Origin: COMBO-56-21 sp038852315
Lineage (GTDB): Archaea > Thermoplasmatota > Thermoplasmata > UBA10834
Assembly: GCA_038852315.1 (NCBI GenBank)
Contig: JAWCKF010000016.1
Coordinates: 1 to 38,236, forward strand
Direction of reading: 5' to 3'
Length of the DNA: 38,236 nt
The first letter of the stretch is position 1. Every line of letters begins with the position of its first letter. The notes below the pieces were generated by a model. It saw nothing but the letters and a program-made list of their open reading frames with translations, searched no databases and was not told the DNA's origin. Position numbers and translations under genes: made by a program. Shown here one piece after another: positions 17,753 through 26,712 of this stretch.

Positions 17753-18898
17753 TTACTGTGGGGTCTGTGGGTTGTGTGTCCGGGCTTTCCGGACTTCTGC
17801 TGGCGGCGTCATGAGCAGCTCGTCAAGCCTTATGCCCAGCTGAGTGTAGACCGTTCTGAAGCCGAACCGTTCGTAGAGCCGCCTGGCCCTCGGATAGCTC
17901 GTGTGCAGGTACACCGACGAAACCCTGCCTGCGAGCGATGTGAGCGCACACCTCATCAGTTCCGCGCCCAGGCCTTGACCCTGCATCGCAGGCGTCACGT
18001 ATATGTCGTAGATGAGCCCCGCATCCCCCTCAACTCTGGTTATCACAAAGCCCCCATCGACAACAAACATCTGGTAGTTGGGGTCTGACCTGAACCTCCG
18101 CAGCCTCAGCCTCGCCTGCATCATCGATTCATCGTAGTACTCGGAGAAGAGTCTGACGATCAAGGCCTTGTTGGAGCGAGAGACGCGCTCGACGTTGTGG
18201 TCGTAGGCCCTGGGATTGTCGAGAGCCATCCTCCGCATTGTGATTGGGTTGAACCGCCTGACAAACCTGCCCATGTTCATGGAGAACACTGCCCACGATT
18301 TCCCTGCCGAAGCCAGGAACCTTACCAGCGCGTCTGCAGCGACGGTGAGGTCTTCGGCCGAATAGCCGATCAACATGCCTGTCCGGCGCTCCTCCTCGAA
18401 GATGACCCTGGCGCTGTCCCCTTCGTCGGAATAGAACGCCCAGGCGTTCCTGCCCCCAACATCGACGCATATGCCCTGCCACGAATGCGTGTTCGTGAGC
18501 TCGGGCTTGGAGCCCTCACTGTCTATGAGGCCGTCGTCGAGGGGGACATCGTAAGTCGTGACCATGGAACATCGGGCAGGCACAGATCGGCTGACGGCGG
18601 GCATCACATTCCATCCGACCCTTGAAAGCGACCGCCTGAGAAGACCCTTCTTCGAGTCCTGGATGAGTATCCTCTCGTACGGCCGCCTGCAAAGCTCAGC
18701 GCTGAGGCGTGCTGCGCCATCCGCTGAGAGCTTGGGGTTCCGAGGCGAGAACCTGAGGAAGCCCCTCGCGAGGCTTTCGCCTATCGGCTCGAGCTCGATT
18801 GACAGAGCGCCTTCGGGCACGCGGACGACGACTATGTCCTCCCTTGCGAACTCGCTCGTCTGGCAGTCCTTTGGACGCTCAGAAGAAATAGAAGCCAA
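17753..18898 (-). CDS. GNAT-family N-acetyltransferase with long N-terminal region
   Basis: A 381-residue protein. The C-terminal third (about 240-365) is a GNAT domain: a LIYDIYVTPAMQGQGLG beta-4/motif-A with the acetyl-CoA loop Q306-G-Q-G-L-G, then SVYLHTSYPRARRLYERFGF (motif B). It transfers an acetyl group from acetyl-CoA to an unidentified amine. The first about 230 residues do not resemble a domain I recognise; they may contain a second, degenerate GNAT fold or bind the acceptor. The only plausible start is TTG at 18898, which overlaps the end of the upstream gene by 20 bases, implying translational coupling. The acceptor could be a protein or a small molecule. Confidence 0.75.
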   Translation of the reverse strand: MASISSERPKDCQTSEFAREDIVVVRVPEGALSIELEPIGESLARGFLRFSPRNPKLSADGAARLSAELCRRPYERILIQDSKKGLLRRSLSRVGWNVMPAVSRSVPARCSMVTTYDVPLDDGLIDSEGSKPELTNTHSWQGICVDVGGRNAWAFYSDEGDSARVIFEEERRTGMLIGYSAEDLTVAADALVRFLASAGKSWAVFSMNMGRFVRRFNPITMRRMALDNPRAYDHNVERVSRSNKALIVRLFSEYYDESMMQARLRLRRFRSDPNYQMFVVDGGFVITRVEGDAGLIYDIYVTPAMQGQGLGAELMRCALTSLAGRVSSVYLHTSYPRARRLYERFGFRTVYTQLGIRLDELLMTPPAEVRKARTHNPQTPQ

Positions 18899-19607
18899 CG
18901 CCGTACTCCTTCGCGCACTTTGCCATTGCCTCGAGCCTGTTGAGAGTGCCCTCGATCCTCCGAACGATCATCTTGCCCTCGGCCGGAGCCTTGTCGCGTA
19001 GCGTCTTCACCTCTCTCAGCAGCTCATCGGCATCTTTCGGACTGAAGACCCTCTTCGTTTCTGCGGCCTGGTTCACGTTCGCCAAGATGTTCAGACCGTA
19101 CTTCTTGGCGAGTTCCGGTACCGGCGATCCACTCGGCCCGAAGTTCCCGACGCAACCCTTCTTGTTGTCCCAGGATAATCCGCACTTGCCGCATGTCGCG
19201 TACATCTCATCGAATTCTAGTAGGTCCCATTCTGTCACCGTGTTCTCCTTTTTCGCGGCCGAGACGAGGTCTTTGACCTCTGGTTGTGGGACCTTCTCCA
19301 CGAGTACCCATTTCGTCTTCAGTTCCTTCACGAAAGGTGCGAGGGCTTTTTGCGCTTCGGGGTCCTTCACCTTCTCGAGATAGAGTTCGTCCCCTTCGAC
19401 CTTGACCCTCATCTTCTTCAGCATCGCATCGACCTTGTCCCTGCCGAGTTTGGCCGCCGCGGCCTTCAGGTCCACAATCCTCTCGACCTCGACGTACTTG
19501 TCCCATCTGCCAGGGTTTTCGAGGAAGACCTTGACGGTCGATAGCTTCTTTCCCTTGCACAGCGCCTTGTCTGACTCGAGTTCCGTGATCGCCATGTTTA
19601 TGCCCAT
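18879..19607 (-). CDS. Uncharacterised protein with C-x2-C-x9-C motif
   Basis: I do not recognise a family for this 242-residue protein. It is soluble, Lys/Glu-rich and largely helical in appearance. The one distinctive feature is C139-x2-C142-x9-C152 in a CGKCGLSWDNKKGC segment followed by VGNFGPSG, which could bind zinc or an Fe-S centre. The ATG at 19607 is chosen over the longer open frame to 19736 because a BRE/TATA pair lies about 40 bp upstream of it and the extension overlaps that promoter. The gene is followed, with a 20-base overlap, by the GNAT acetyltransferase, and it is divergent from the MttB-family methyltransferase across a 214-bp gap, so its job may be tied to either. Confidence 0.7.
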   Translation of the reverse strand: MGINMAITELESDKALCKGKKLSTVKVFLENPGRWDKYVEVERIVDLKAAAAKLGRDKVDAMLKKMRVKVEGDELYLEKVKDPEAQKALAPFVKELKTKWVLVEKVPQPEVKDLVSAAKKENTVTEWDLLEFDEMYATCGKCGLSWDNKKGCVGNFGPSGSPVPELAKKYGLNILANVNQAAETKRVFSPKDADELLREVKTLRDKAPAEGKMIVRRIEGTLNRLEAMAKCAKEYGVGFYFF

Positions 19608-19642
19608 CAGCACACCTCGGACACGAATCGACAGCTTGGTAA

Positions 19643-19660
19643 CCCGAATAATACTTTTCG
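19643..19660 (-). promoter_or_regulatory. BRE/TATA of the Cys-motif protein operon
   Basis: On the minus strand CGAAAAG is followed by TATTATTC, giving predicted initiation near 19623 and a leader of about 16 bases. The rest of the 214-bp gap (19608-19821) holds a GC-rich stretch and, toward the mttB-like gene, an ATTAATGTA box near 19740. Confidence 0.6.
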
Positions 19661-19809
19661 GGGCGACCCCGCGCGCGAGCGGGCGCGTGTTCACGTCCTG
19701 CACAAAGACAATAAGCGTAGTGCTTTGCGTTCTCACGTAGATTAATGTACTAGTTCAGAATCCCGAAAGCGAAGTAAAGTAGCCGCATGCGCGTCCGCGC
19801 GGGCCCACA

Positions 19810-19821
19810 GGAGGAGAGGCA
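19810..19821 (+). promoter_or_regulatory. Strong Shine-Dalgarno of the MttB-family gene
   Basis: GGAGGAG is followed by five bases (AGGCA) and then the ATG at 19822. This strong leader-type site contrasts with the near-leaderless starts of many neighbours. Confidence 0.7.
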
Positions 19822-21279
19822 ATGTCGAAGGCTTCTTTGGAGGTGTTGTCGAGAGACGAGATTGAGCTAATCCACGGAACCTCGCTCAGGATACTGTCGG
19901 ATGTTGGCTTCAAGGTCGAGAGCCCCGCCGTTGTCGAGATGCTGAGGAATGCAGGAGCGCGGGTCCGGGACGACGGCGTCACCGTACACATCGACGAGCG
20001 GCTCGTCTCGGAGGCGCTCAGAACTGTGCCGAGGAGCATCAGGATATGCTCGAGGTCGGGAAGGGATCACACGATACCCAACGAAGATGTCCAGCTGATG
20101 TCGACGGATGGGCAGCCCGCGGCGATATTCGATGTTGAGACGGGCTCGAGAAGACCGTCCACCCTCAAAGACGCGACAGACCTCGCCGTGCTTGCTGACG
20201 CACTCTCAGAGGTTGATTTCATCTGGCCGCCGGTAGTAGCCACGGACATGCCTCCTGCGAAATCATCCTACTACGAGTTCCTAGTGAGCATAGCGAACTC
20301 TGGTAAGCATATCCAGCACGCGGCCGCGTCCGAGGACGAGGCGAGGTTCCAGATCGAGGTCGCGTCGGCCATAATGGGTTCTCGGGATGAGCTGAGGGAG
20401 AGGCCTATCATTTCCGACGTGTGCACACCCATCTCCCCACTGCGGTACGACAAGGGCGAGGTGGAGGGGATGGTGCTGCTTGCCCGCCACGGCATCCCCA
20501 TCGTCCAGCTCTCTATGGGCATCGCAGGGACTGTCACACCAGCCTCCGTTGCCGGCACGCTTGCCGTTGTCAACGCAGAGAACCTCTTCGGGCTGACGCT
20601 CACGCAGGTCGCAGCCCCCGGAGCGCCCTCGATATACTCTTCGTTCTCCGGCGTCGCCGACCTGAGATCGGGAGTGTTCCTGTGCGGGACGCCCGAAGCG
20701 GTGCTCATGGACGTCGGAGCCATTCAGATGGCCAAGAGCTACGGTCTGCCCTCATGCGCGGGCGGACCAGCAAACGCCGCGAGGAGTCTCTCGGTAGAGG
20801 CGGGCTACCAGACCGCGATGACTGCCATGGCCTCGCTCCTAGCAGGGGCCGACCTGATGGTCGGACTCGGCGGTCTGGACAGATCTGGCATGATCTCGTA
20901 CGAGAAGCTCGTGATGGACTGCGAACTATGGCGTTGGCTGAAGAGGCTGCGCTCCGGGATAGGTGTTGATGGCGCATCGCTCGGCTTCGATGCCGTGAGG
21001 CGTCAGGGTCCTGGCGGAACCTTCCTTTCGGACCCACATACGCTCATGTACATGCGCAGGGACATAATGATCCCTCAGGTGACTTCGTATCATGCGCCAG
21101 GCGACCCTGACCGGGGCAGGGACGAGCTCCTGGAGCATGCGAGGAAGAGGGTCAAGGAAATACTGTCGACTCACAAGCCTCCACTGCTCGAAAGGGAGGT
21201 CGCTACCATGGTGGGAGCGATAGCAAAGAGGTACGGCATAGTGCACAATGATGGGAGCCAGGTCTTCCGGCACCGGTGA
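19822..21279 (+). CDS. MttB-family methyltransferase without pyrrolysine
   Basis: A 485-residue TIM-barrel methyltransferase of the trimethylamine methyltransferase (MttB) superfamily. Typical stretches include LVSIANSGKHIQHAA, ISDVCTPISPLRYD, QLSMGIAGTVTPASVAG and CAGGPANAARSLSVEAGYQ. True TMA methyltransferases read an in-frame UAG as pyrrolysine. This frame is continuous with sense codons through that region, so it belongs with the non-Pyl group, whose characterised member MtgB demethylates glycine betaine onto a corrinoid protein. The substrate may be a quaternary amine, but that is inference. No corrinoid protein, RamA-like activator or methylamine permease is adjacent. It ends five bases from the convergent mutL stop codon. 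Confidence 0.82.
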   Translation: MSKASLEVLSRDEIELIHGTSLRILSDVGFKVESPAVVEMLRNAGARVRDDGVTVHIDERLVSEALRTVPRSIRICSRSGRDHTIPNEDVQLMSTDGQPAAIFDVETGSRRPSTLKDATDLAVLADALSEVDFIWPPVVATDMPPAKSSYYEFLVSIANSGKHIQHAAASEDEARFQIEVASAIMGSRDELRERPIISDVCTPISPLRYDKGEVEGMVLLARHGIPIVQLSMGIAGTVTPASVAGTLAVVNAENLFGLTLTQVAAPGAPSIYSSFSGVADLRSGVFLCGTPEAVLMDVGAIQMAKSYGLPSCAGGPANAARSLSVEAGYQTAMTAMASLLAGADLMVGLGGLDRSGMISYEKLVMDCELWRWLKRLRSGIGVDGASLGFDAVRRQGPGGTFLSDPHTLMYMRRDIMIPQVTSYHAPGDPDRGRDELLEHARKRVKEILSTHKPPLLEREVATMVGAIAKRYGIVHNDGSQVFRHR

Positions 21280-21284
21280 GCGTC

Positions 21285-22982
21285 TCAACCACGTCTCTTG
21301 AACAGCCTCTCGAGGTCCTCGGAGGTCAGCGTAATCATCGTGGGCCTCCCATGCTCGCAAGTGTATGGGCTCTTCGTGCTCATCAGGTCGGATATCAGCT
21401 GCGTCATCTGCCTATGGGAAAGTGGTTCGCCTGCCCGGATCGCAGTGTGACATGCGACCTTCCAGATGACGTCCAGCCCGGGCCGCCGCTCCTTGCCAGC
21501 AGCACCCAGCTCGCTCAAGATGTTCCTGAGCGCGGACTCCCCCTGGGCCACGCCGAGAACTGTCGGTATCGAGCGCAGTGCGAATGCGCCTCTTCCGAAG
21601 GGTTCTGCTCTGAACCCCGCGCTCTCTATCACCTCCCTGTTCTCCTCGAGCGTGCGCTGCTCGGCGGCCGTGAGATTGATGACGAGTGGAGTGAGCAGAG
21701 TCTGCGATACCTCCCTGCCCGATTCAATGGCCTCGATTATCCTCTCATACACAACCCTCTCTGACGCAGCGTGCTGATCGATCAGAAGCAGATTGCCCGA
21801 TGACTCCGCGAGTATGTAGGTCGACATGATCTGCGCGAGGGGCACTACAAGGGGCTTATCCCCCGTCTCCCCGACCTTCTCCTCTGGCTCGAGCACGCTC
21901 TGAATCGCTTGAACGTGCTCGTCAGCGGATTTCGGAGGGCCCGGGATGAAGGATTCGGAGAACCTGGTCAGGTCGTACTTGAAGGAGAGGTCCTCGCTGT
22001 CCAAAGCCCTCGTGACGCTGAGCTCCACTAGCTCCATCACCTTTCTTTCGTCTGCGAACCGCACCTCCCGCTTAGCAGGATGGACGTTCACGTCTACCAG
22101 CGAGCCCTCGACGAAAAGTCGGACCACACCCACAGGATATCTGTCCTTCATCAGCTTCGAACCGTAAGCACCCACGACTGCGGAAACGAGCCGCGGGCTG
22201 CGGACCGGACGGTCGTTGACGAACATCCTCAGCTCGGATGGAGCCGACCTTGTGTGCTCCAGCCTTGCAACATACGCCTCTGCCCTGATCCCCTCGGCTT
22301 CAGCCTCACCGAAGGCCATGCTCTCAGCTACACGGGGACCGAAGGCCGTGGCAAGAGAGCCCTTCATGCCTTCTGCTGGCGAATGGACAAGCTCGAGGTC
22401 CCCATCAGAAGCGAACGAGAACGCAAGACCCGGCCTCGACAACATGTAGCTCACGACAGTCTCCCTGCAGTGGGCGAGTTCCACGCGGGTCGACCTCATG
22501 GACTTCTTCCTGGCCGGGACGTTGAAGAACAAATCCTCAACGACCACCTCGGTGCCCGGCGCGCAGCCTACGGGGCCCACCGAAACCATCCTCCCGCCCT
22601 CAACCCTCACCTCCGTACCTTCCTCGGCCGCATGTTCTCGCGTGCGCAGCACGACCCGCGCCACGGATGCGATTGATGCGAGCGCCTCCCCCCTGAATCC
22701 GAACGACCTCAACCTCCAGAGGTCATCTATCGCGGAGATCTTGCTCGTCGCGTGCCTCTGGAAGGCGGCCTTCGCGTCTCGCTCTGACATGCCGACGCCG
22801 TCGTCGCGTACTAGCACGCTCTTCTTGCCGCCGTCCTCCACCATTACTGACACGGATGCGGCATCCGCGTCCAGCGAGTTCTCCACGAGCTCCTTGACTA
22901 CCGAAGCAGGCCTCTCGACCACTTCGCCTGCGGCTATCTTGTTGACCGTGTCCTGGTCAAGCACCCTTATTCTTTCGGCCAC
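21285..22982 (-). CDS. mutL: DNA mismatch repair protein MutL with nicking-endonuclease site
   Basis: A 565-residue MutL. The GHKL ATPase domain (about 1-330) shows KIAAGEVVERPASVVKELVENSLDA, RDDGVGM and SFGFRGEAL. The C-terminal dimerisation domain carries the metal-dependent endonuclease motif DQHAASERVVYE from D402, plus CEHGRPT at 542-548 and ACHTAIRAGE. This indicates the nicking type found in organisms without MutH. It acts with MutS to cut the strand carrying a mismatch. The start is GTG at 22982, at the conserved IRVLDQDTVNKIAAGE segment, overlapping the end of mutS by 26 bases: a coupled mutS-mutL operon. Confidence 0.95.
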   Translation of the reverse strand: MAERIRVLDQDTVNKIAAGEVVERPASVVKELVENSLDADAASVSVMVEDGGKKSVLVRDDGVGMSERDAKAAFQRHATSKISAIDDLWRLRSFGFRGEALASIASVARVVLRTREHAAEEGTEVRVEGGRMVSVGPVGCAPGTEVVVEDLFFNVPARKKSMRSTRVELAHCRETVVSYMLSRPGLAFSFASDGDLELVHSPAEGMKGSLATAFGPRVAESMAFGEAEAEGIRAEAYVARLEHTRSAPSELRMFVNDRPVRSPRLVSAVVGAYGSKLMKDRYPVGVVRLFVEGSLVDVNVHPAKREVRFADERKVMELVELSVTRALDSEDLSFKYDLTRFSESFIPGPPKSADEHVQAIQSVLEPEEKVGETGDKPLVVPLAQIMSTYILAESSGNLLLIDQHAASERVVYERIIEAIESGREVSQTLLTPLVINLTAAEQRTLEENREVIESAGFRAEPFGRGAFALRSIPTVLGVAQGESALRNILSELGAAGKERRPGLDVIWKVACHTAIRAGEPLSHRQMTQLISDLMSTKSPYTCEHGRPTMITLTSEDLERLFKRRG

Positions 22983-25611
22983 GCGACCCTCCCAGCCTCT
23001 TCTTGAGATCGTTCAGCTTGATGTAGGCGTCCATCGGAGTCATCTTGGAGAGGTCGAGCTTCCTGAGCTCCTCCATGATCGCTGTCTCATCCTCGGACGT
23101 CATGAGCAGCGTCTGCCGCTGGGACTTCCTCCCGGCCCTCACCTCGAGCACGTTCTCCTCCTCGATGCCGCTCAGGACCTGCTCCGCCCTGGAAACGACC
23201 TCCTTGGGCACACCCGCTAATCTGGCCACCTGTATCCCGTAGCTCTTGCTGGCCTTGCCAGGCACGACCTTCCTGAGGAACACCACCTCGGACCCCTGCT
23301 CTCTCACAGCCATTGAGTAGTTCTTCACACCCTCGAGGGATTCCGCCAACTCCGTGAGCTGATGATAGTGGGTGGCGAACAGCGTCTTCGCCCCGACCTT
23401 GGATTGGTCGTAAAGATGCTCGGAGACGGCCCAAGCAATCGCGAGGCCGTCGAAAGTGCTCGTCCCGCGCCCCACTTCATCCAGCAGTATGAGGCTTCTC
23501 CTGGTCGCGCTGTTCAATATGTTCGCCAGCTCGGTCATCTCGACCATGAATGTCGATTGGCCCCTCGCAAGATCGTCGAACGCGCCCACTCTTGTGAAAA
23601 TGCGGTCGACCACTCCCAGCCTCGCCTCGGATGCGGGCACGAAGGACCCTGCCTGGGCCATCACCACGATGTCGGCGATCTGCCGGAGATAGGTGGACTT
23701 GCCCGCCATGTTCGGCCCTGTCAGTATGATCAGCCGGTTCAGGCCGGTGTCCAGATATGCGTCGTTCGGGACGAACGCACCCCTCAGGACCCGCTCCACG
23801 ACGGGGTGCCTGCCCTCTTTGATCATTATCACGTCGGACTCGTCCATCTCGGGCCTGCAATACCTGTTCAGGACAGCTGCCTCAGCGAATGAGTTGAGCA
23901 CGTCGAGCATCGCTACCGCAGAGGCGACGTCCCGGATAGCCTGCACACGTTCGGCGACAGTTTGCCTGACGCGATCGAAGGCCTCGTACTCCAATTCGCA
24001 CGACCTCTCATGCGCCGTCAGTATCGCCCTCTCCTTCTCCTTCAGCTCGGGTGTCACAAACCGCTCTCCCGTGGTGAGCGTCTGCTTACGCTCGTAGTCA
24101 GGAGGCACCTGCTTCAGCCAGGACTTTGAGACCTCTATGTAGTACCCGAAGACGCTGTTGTAACCCACCTTCAGGTTCTTGATGCCAGTCCGCCTTCTTT
24201 CTATCTCCTCGAGAGACGCTATCCAAGCCTGCCCCTCACGCGCGCTCCTCCTCAGCTCGTCAAGGGCCGGATCGAACCCCTCCCTGATCAGACCGCCCTC
24301 CTTGAGAGGCACTGGCGGGTCGTCCACGAGCGCTCTTGCTATCAGGCCAGCGACATCACTAAGGTCCACAAGCCTTTCCCTGAGCCCTCGCAACATGACC
24401 GAATCAGCAGCGGACAGCGCCGACCTGACCTCTGGGAGCGCCATCAGAGAGTTCTTGATGGCCACGAGGTCCCTGGCATTCGCGGTTCCATAGGAGACCT
24501 TCCCGACGAGTCTCTCCAGATCGCTCACCCGGTCTAGCGAGGCGAAAAGCTGTCGCCTCATGACCGTCTTCGAGACCAACTCTTCCACTGCGGAATGTCT
24601 CTCCCGTATCGCGCCGACGTCCATCAGAGGCTCAGATATCCACTTCTTCAGCAGGCGCGAGCCCATCGGGGTTCGGGTGTGATCCAGGACGGAGACGAGT
24701 GTGTTCTCTGTCGTCCCATCCCTCACGTTCCTCAGTATCTCCAGGTTCCTTAGCGTCGTCTGGTCTAACACCAGCTTGTCGGAGACGGCGGAGAAACGGG
24801 GAGGTGTCAGGAAGTCGAGGCTCCGCTTCTGTGTGGTCTCCAGGTATCCCAGCGCAGCTCCAGCGCTCGATATCGCCAAAGGCTTGTCCGCGATCCCCAG
24901 GCCCTCGAGCGACTGGACCTTGAAATGCCTTCTGATCAGCGACTCCGCGGACTCCCTCATGAACGAAGTCTCTCCGAGCTCTGTGAGCGCTGCACCCGAT
25001 AGGACGAACTCTTCCCTGAGCTTCCGGGACACGAAACCCGGCGGGTGCAGGACCTCCTTGGGAGACCGACGGGCGAACTCGGCCAGAGCCTTTGTCTCTG
25101 CATCCTCACCCTCGATCTGCGTTATGGTGAACTCGCCGGTCGAGATATCGATGAAGGAGAGTCCATATGCACCGTCGCCGCAAGCTATCGCCATGAGGTA
25201 GTTGTTCGCGCCGCTCTCGAGCACCGTGGGTTCTACGACTGTGCCAGGTGTGACTATCCTTATCACGTCGCGGTCTACCAGCCCCTTCGCCTTCTTCGGG
25301 TCCTCGAGCTGCTCGCATATCGCGACCTTGTAACCCTTGCTCAGCAGCTTCGGAAGGTAGGAATCGAGGGCGTGCCATGGCACGCCGCAGAGGGGTATAC
25401 GCTCCTTCTTCCCCTTCTCGCGGGAGGTGAGGGTGATATCGAGGGCTTTGGAGCCGACGACTGCGTCCTCGCCGAACATCTCGTAGAAGTCGCCCATGCG
25501 GTAGAGAAGGATGCAGTCCCTGTAGCCCTCCTTGATGCGGAAGTACTGCTCCATCATCGGCGTGGTCGACCTTGCCACGGCCTTGCTCCCCCGACGGAAC
25601 AAGAGGAGCAT
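22957..25611 (-). CDS. mutS: DNA mismatch recognition ATPase MutS
   Basis: A full-length 884-residue MutS1. The N-terminal mismatch-binding domain holds the phenylalanine motif DFYEMF (the F-x-E wedge, about residues 42-47). The connector, lever and clamp domains follow, and then the C-terminal ATPase with Walker A GPNMAGKST at 632-640, the DEVGRGTSTFDG block (Walker B/signature) and TLFATHYHQLTEL. It recognises mispaired bases and recruits MutL. The ATG at 25611 is followed by the family's TPMMEQYFRIKEGY start. MutS1-MutL pairs are sporadic in archaea and often regarded as acquired from bacteria; base composition here does not differ obviously from the neighbours. It is divergent from RNase HI. 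Confidence 0.96.
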   Translation of the reverse strand: MLLLFRRGSKAVARSTTPMMEQYFRIKEGYRDCILLYRMGDFYEMFGEDAVVGSKALDITLTSREKGKKERIPLCGVPWHALDSYLPKLLSKGYKVAICEQLEDPKKAKGLVDRDVIRIVTPGTVVEPTVLESGANNYLMAIACGDGAYGLSFIDISTGEFTITQIEGEDAETKALAEFARRSPKEVLHPPGFVSRKLREEFVLSGAALTELGETSFMRESAESLIRRHFKVQSLEGLGIADKPLAISSAGAALGYLETTQKRSLDFLTPPRFSAVSDKLVLDQTTLRNLEILRNVRDGTTENTLVSVLDHTRTPMGSRLLKKWISEPLMDVGAIRERHSAVEELVSKTVMRRQLFASLDRVSDLERLVGKVSYGTANARDLVAIKNSLMALPEVRSALSAADSVMLRGLRERLVDLSDVAGLIARALVDDPPVPLKEGGLIREGFDPALDELRRSAREGQAWIASLEEIERRRTGIKNLKVGYNSVFGYYIEVSKSWLKQVPPDYERKQTLTTGERFVTPELKEKERAILTAHERSCELEYEAFDRVRQTVAERVQAIRDVASAVAMLDVLNSFAEAAVLNRYCRPEMDESDVIMIKEGRHPVVERVLRGAFVPNDAYLDTGLNRLIILTGPNMAGKSTYLRQIADIVVMAQAGSFVPASEARLGVVDRIFTRVGAFDDLARGQSTFMVEMTELANILNSATRRSLILLDEVGRGTSTFDGLAIAWAVSEHLYDQSKVGAKTLFATHYHQLTELAESLEGVKNYSMAVREQGSEVVFLRKVVPGKASKSYGIQVARLAGVPKEVVSRAEQVLSGIEEENVLEVRAGRKSQRQTLLMTSEDETAIMEELRKLDLSKMTPMDAYIKLNDLKKRLGGSRGRKNKGA

Positions 25612-25691
25612 TGATATTTCTAACTATGCCACGGAGCCGTAAAGGAACCGTCGTTGCCAAGGTTTTTGACAGGCCACGTGATTCCTCCCAA

Positions 25692-26129
25692 ATGGATGGA
25701 CATCCCTTGGAAGGAACGCTAGAATTCAGCTTGTACACGGACGGTGCGTCTAGAGGCAACCCTGGACCTGCGGCGATAGGCTATGTCCTGTACGACAACG
25801 CAGGGAACATCGTCGAGAGCAAGGCGAGGACGGTGGGGCGTCGCACAAACAATGAGGCCGAATACGAGGCACTTGTCTGGGGCCTTCAGAAAGCGCATGA
25901 GAGAGGCGTCCGGAAGATTAGGGTGTGTTCGGACAGCGAGCTTGTCGTAAAACAGATCAATGGCGAGTACAGGATCACCGAAGAGAGGCTGAGGCGATAC
26001 GCTAATCGCGTGCTCGTAACCGCGAAACTCTTCGAGTCATTCGTGCTCAGCCACGTCTCCAGGGAGAACCCCCGCACGAGGATGGTCGACGAGATGGTGA
26101 ACGCCGCCCTGGATCAGGCCGGATTCTGA
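25692..26129 (+). CDS. rnhA: Ribonuclease HI
   Basis: A 145-residue type-1 RNase H that cuts the RNA strand of RNA-DNA hybrids. The four catalytic acids are visible: D17 (YTDGASRGNPGPA), E57 (NNEAEYEAL), D81 (VCSDSELVV) and D133 (RENPRTRMVDEMV). The short form without the basic protrusion resembles the archaeal/Bacillus YpdQ-like group. In-frame ATGs at 25626 and 25692 are both possible; 25692 begins just before the first conserved strand and gives the family length, while 25626 would add 22 residues. The gene is divergent from mutS, both being DNA-maintenance genes. Confidence 0.92.
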   Translation: MDGHPLEGTLEFSLYTDGASRGNPGPAAIGYVLYDNAGNIVESKARTVGRRTNNEAEYEALVWGLQKAHERGVRKIRVCSDSELVVKQINGEYRITEERLRRYANRVLVTAKLFESFVLSHVSRENPRTRMVDEMVNAALDQAGF

Positions 26130-26137
26130 GCAGGGAC

Positions 26138-26632
26138 TCAGAGGTTGCCTCCGCACGACCGACACTTGGTATCCGTTTCGAGATTCAGGGTGCCACAGTA
26201 GCGACATCTTACCTTGACGGTCTCGCGCACGGTCTCCACGCGAACCTCCTTCACCGCAACCTGCTCCTGGGACACATCAGGCGGTTTAGGAGTCTTGCTC
26301 GCAACCAGATATCTGGCGACAACGTAGACGATCACTGCGACCAGGAACAGAACGAATAGGCAGACCACCGACGAATCCGATCCCGTCGCCTGCGACGCAC
26401 TCACGACTATTGCTATCATGATCAGGCCGAATATTGCGAAGAACACCACGCTCAGGAGTCCGAGCGGACCTTTCTCAGGCAGGCTGCCGTCGTCGGGGGG
26501 GACTGCATGGAACATCGGTGGGGGCGCCGAGGGAGGGGACGAGCCAGCTCCCAAATCTCCCGCACGGGATTCGATGCTGAAGTCGACTGGGCCTACGTCA
26601 GGGTGTTGATGGCCATCCGTAGGGATATGCAT
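26138..26632 (-). CDS. Two-helix membrane protein with C-terminal zinc ribbon
   Basis: A 164-residue protein with a Pro/Gly-rich N-terminal tail, two membrane helices (about 57-79 and 88-110), a charged linker and a C-terminal zinc ribbon C143-x2-C146-x10-C157-x2-C160. Such small ribbon-helix proteins are common in archaea and unassigned. The start is the ATG at 26632, set by a BRE/TATA pair (GAAAAGG then GATATC) about 40 bp upstream. The frame is open to a TTG at 26707, but that would overlap this promoter and abut the tRNA 3' end. The gene is convergent with rnhA, eight bases away. Confidence 0.7.
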   Translation of the reverse strand: MHIPTDGHQHPDVGPVDFSIESRAGDLGAGSSPPSAPPPMFHAVPPDDGSLPEKGPLGLLSVVFFAIFGLIMIAIVVSASQATGSDSSVVCLFVLFLVAVIVYVVARYLVASKTPKPPDVSQEQVAVKEVRVETVRETVKVRCRYCGTLNLETDTKCRSCGGNL

Positions 26633-26664
26633 GTCGTGCCCTGTAGCCCGAGGGTGTTCTCCGG

Positions 26665-26680
26665 AGATATCCCTTTTCAC
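26665..26680 (-). promoter_or_regulatory. BRE/TATA of the zinc-ribbon membrane protein
   Basis: On the minus strand GTGAAAAGGGATATC combines a BRE-like purine stretch and a TATA-like box. Predicted initiation near 26645 fits the ATG at 26632 and argues against the longer start. Confidence 0.5.
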
Positions 26681-26712
26681 GGAATCCCGGTGGATCGGAG
26701 AAACCAAGAAAG

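Noticed and set aside
19822..21279. Pyrrolysine-containing trimethylamine methyltransferase
   Set aside because: There is no in-frame UAG; the gene is full length with sense codons throughout. At least two neighbours end in UAG (13425, 32842), consistent with ordinary stop usage.
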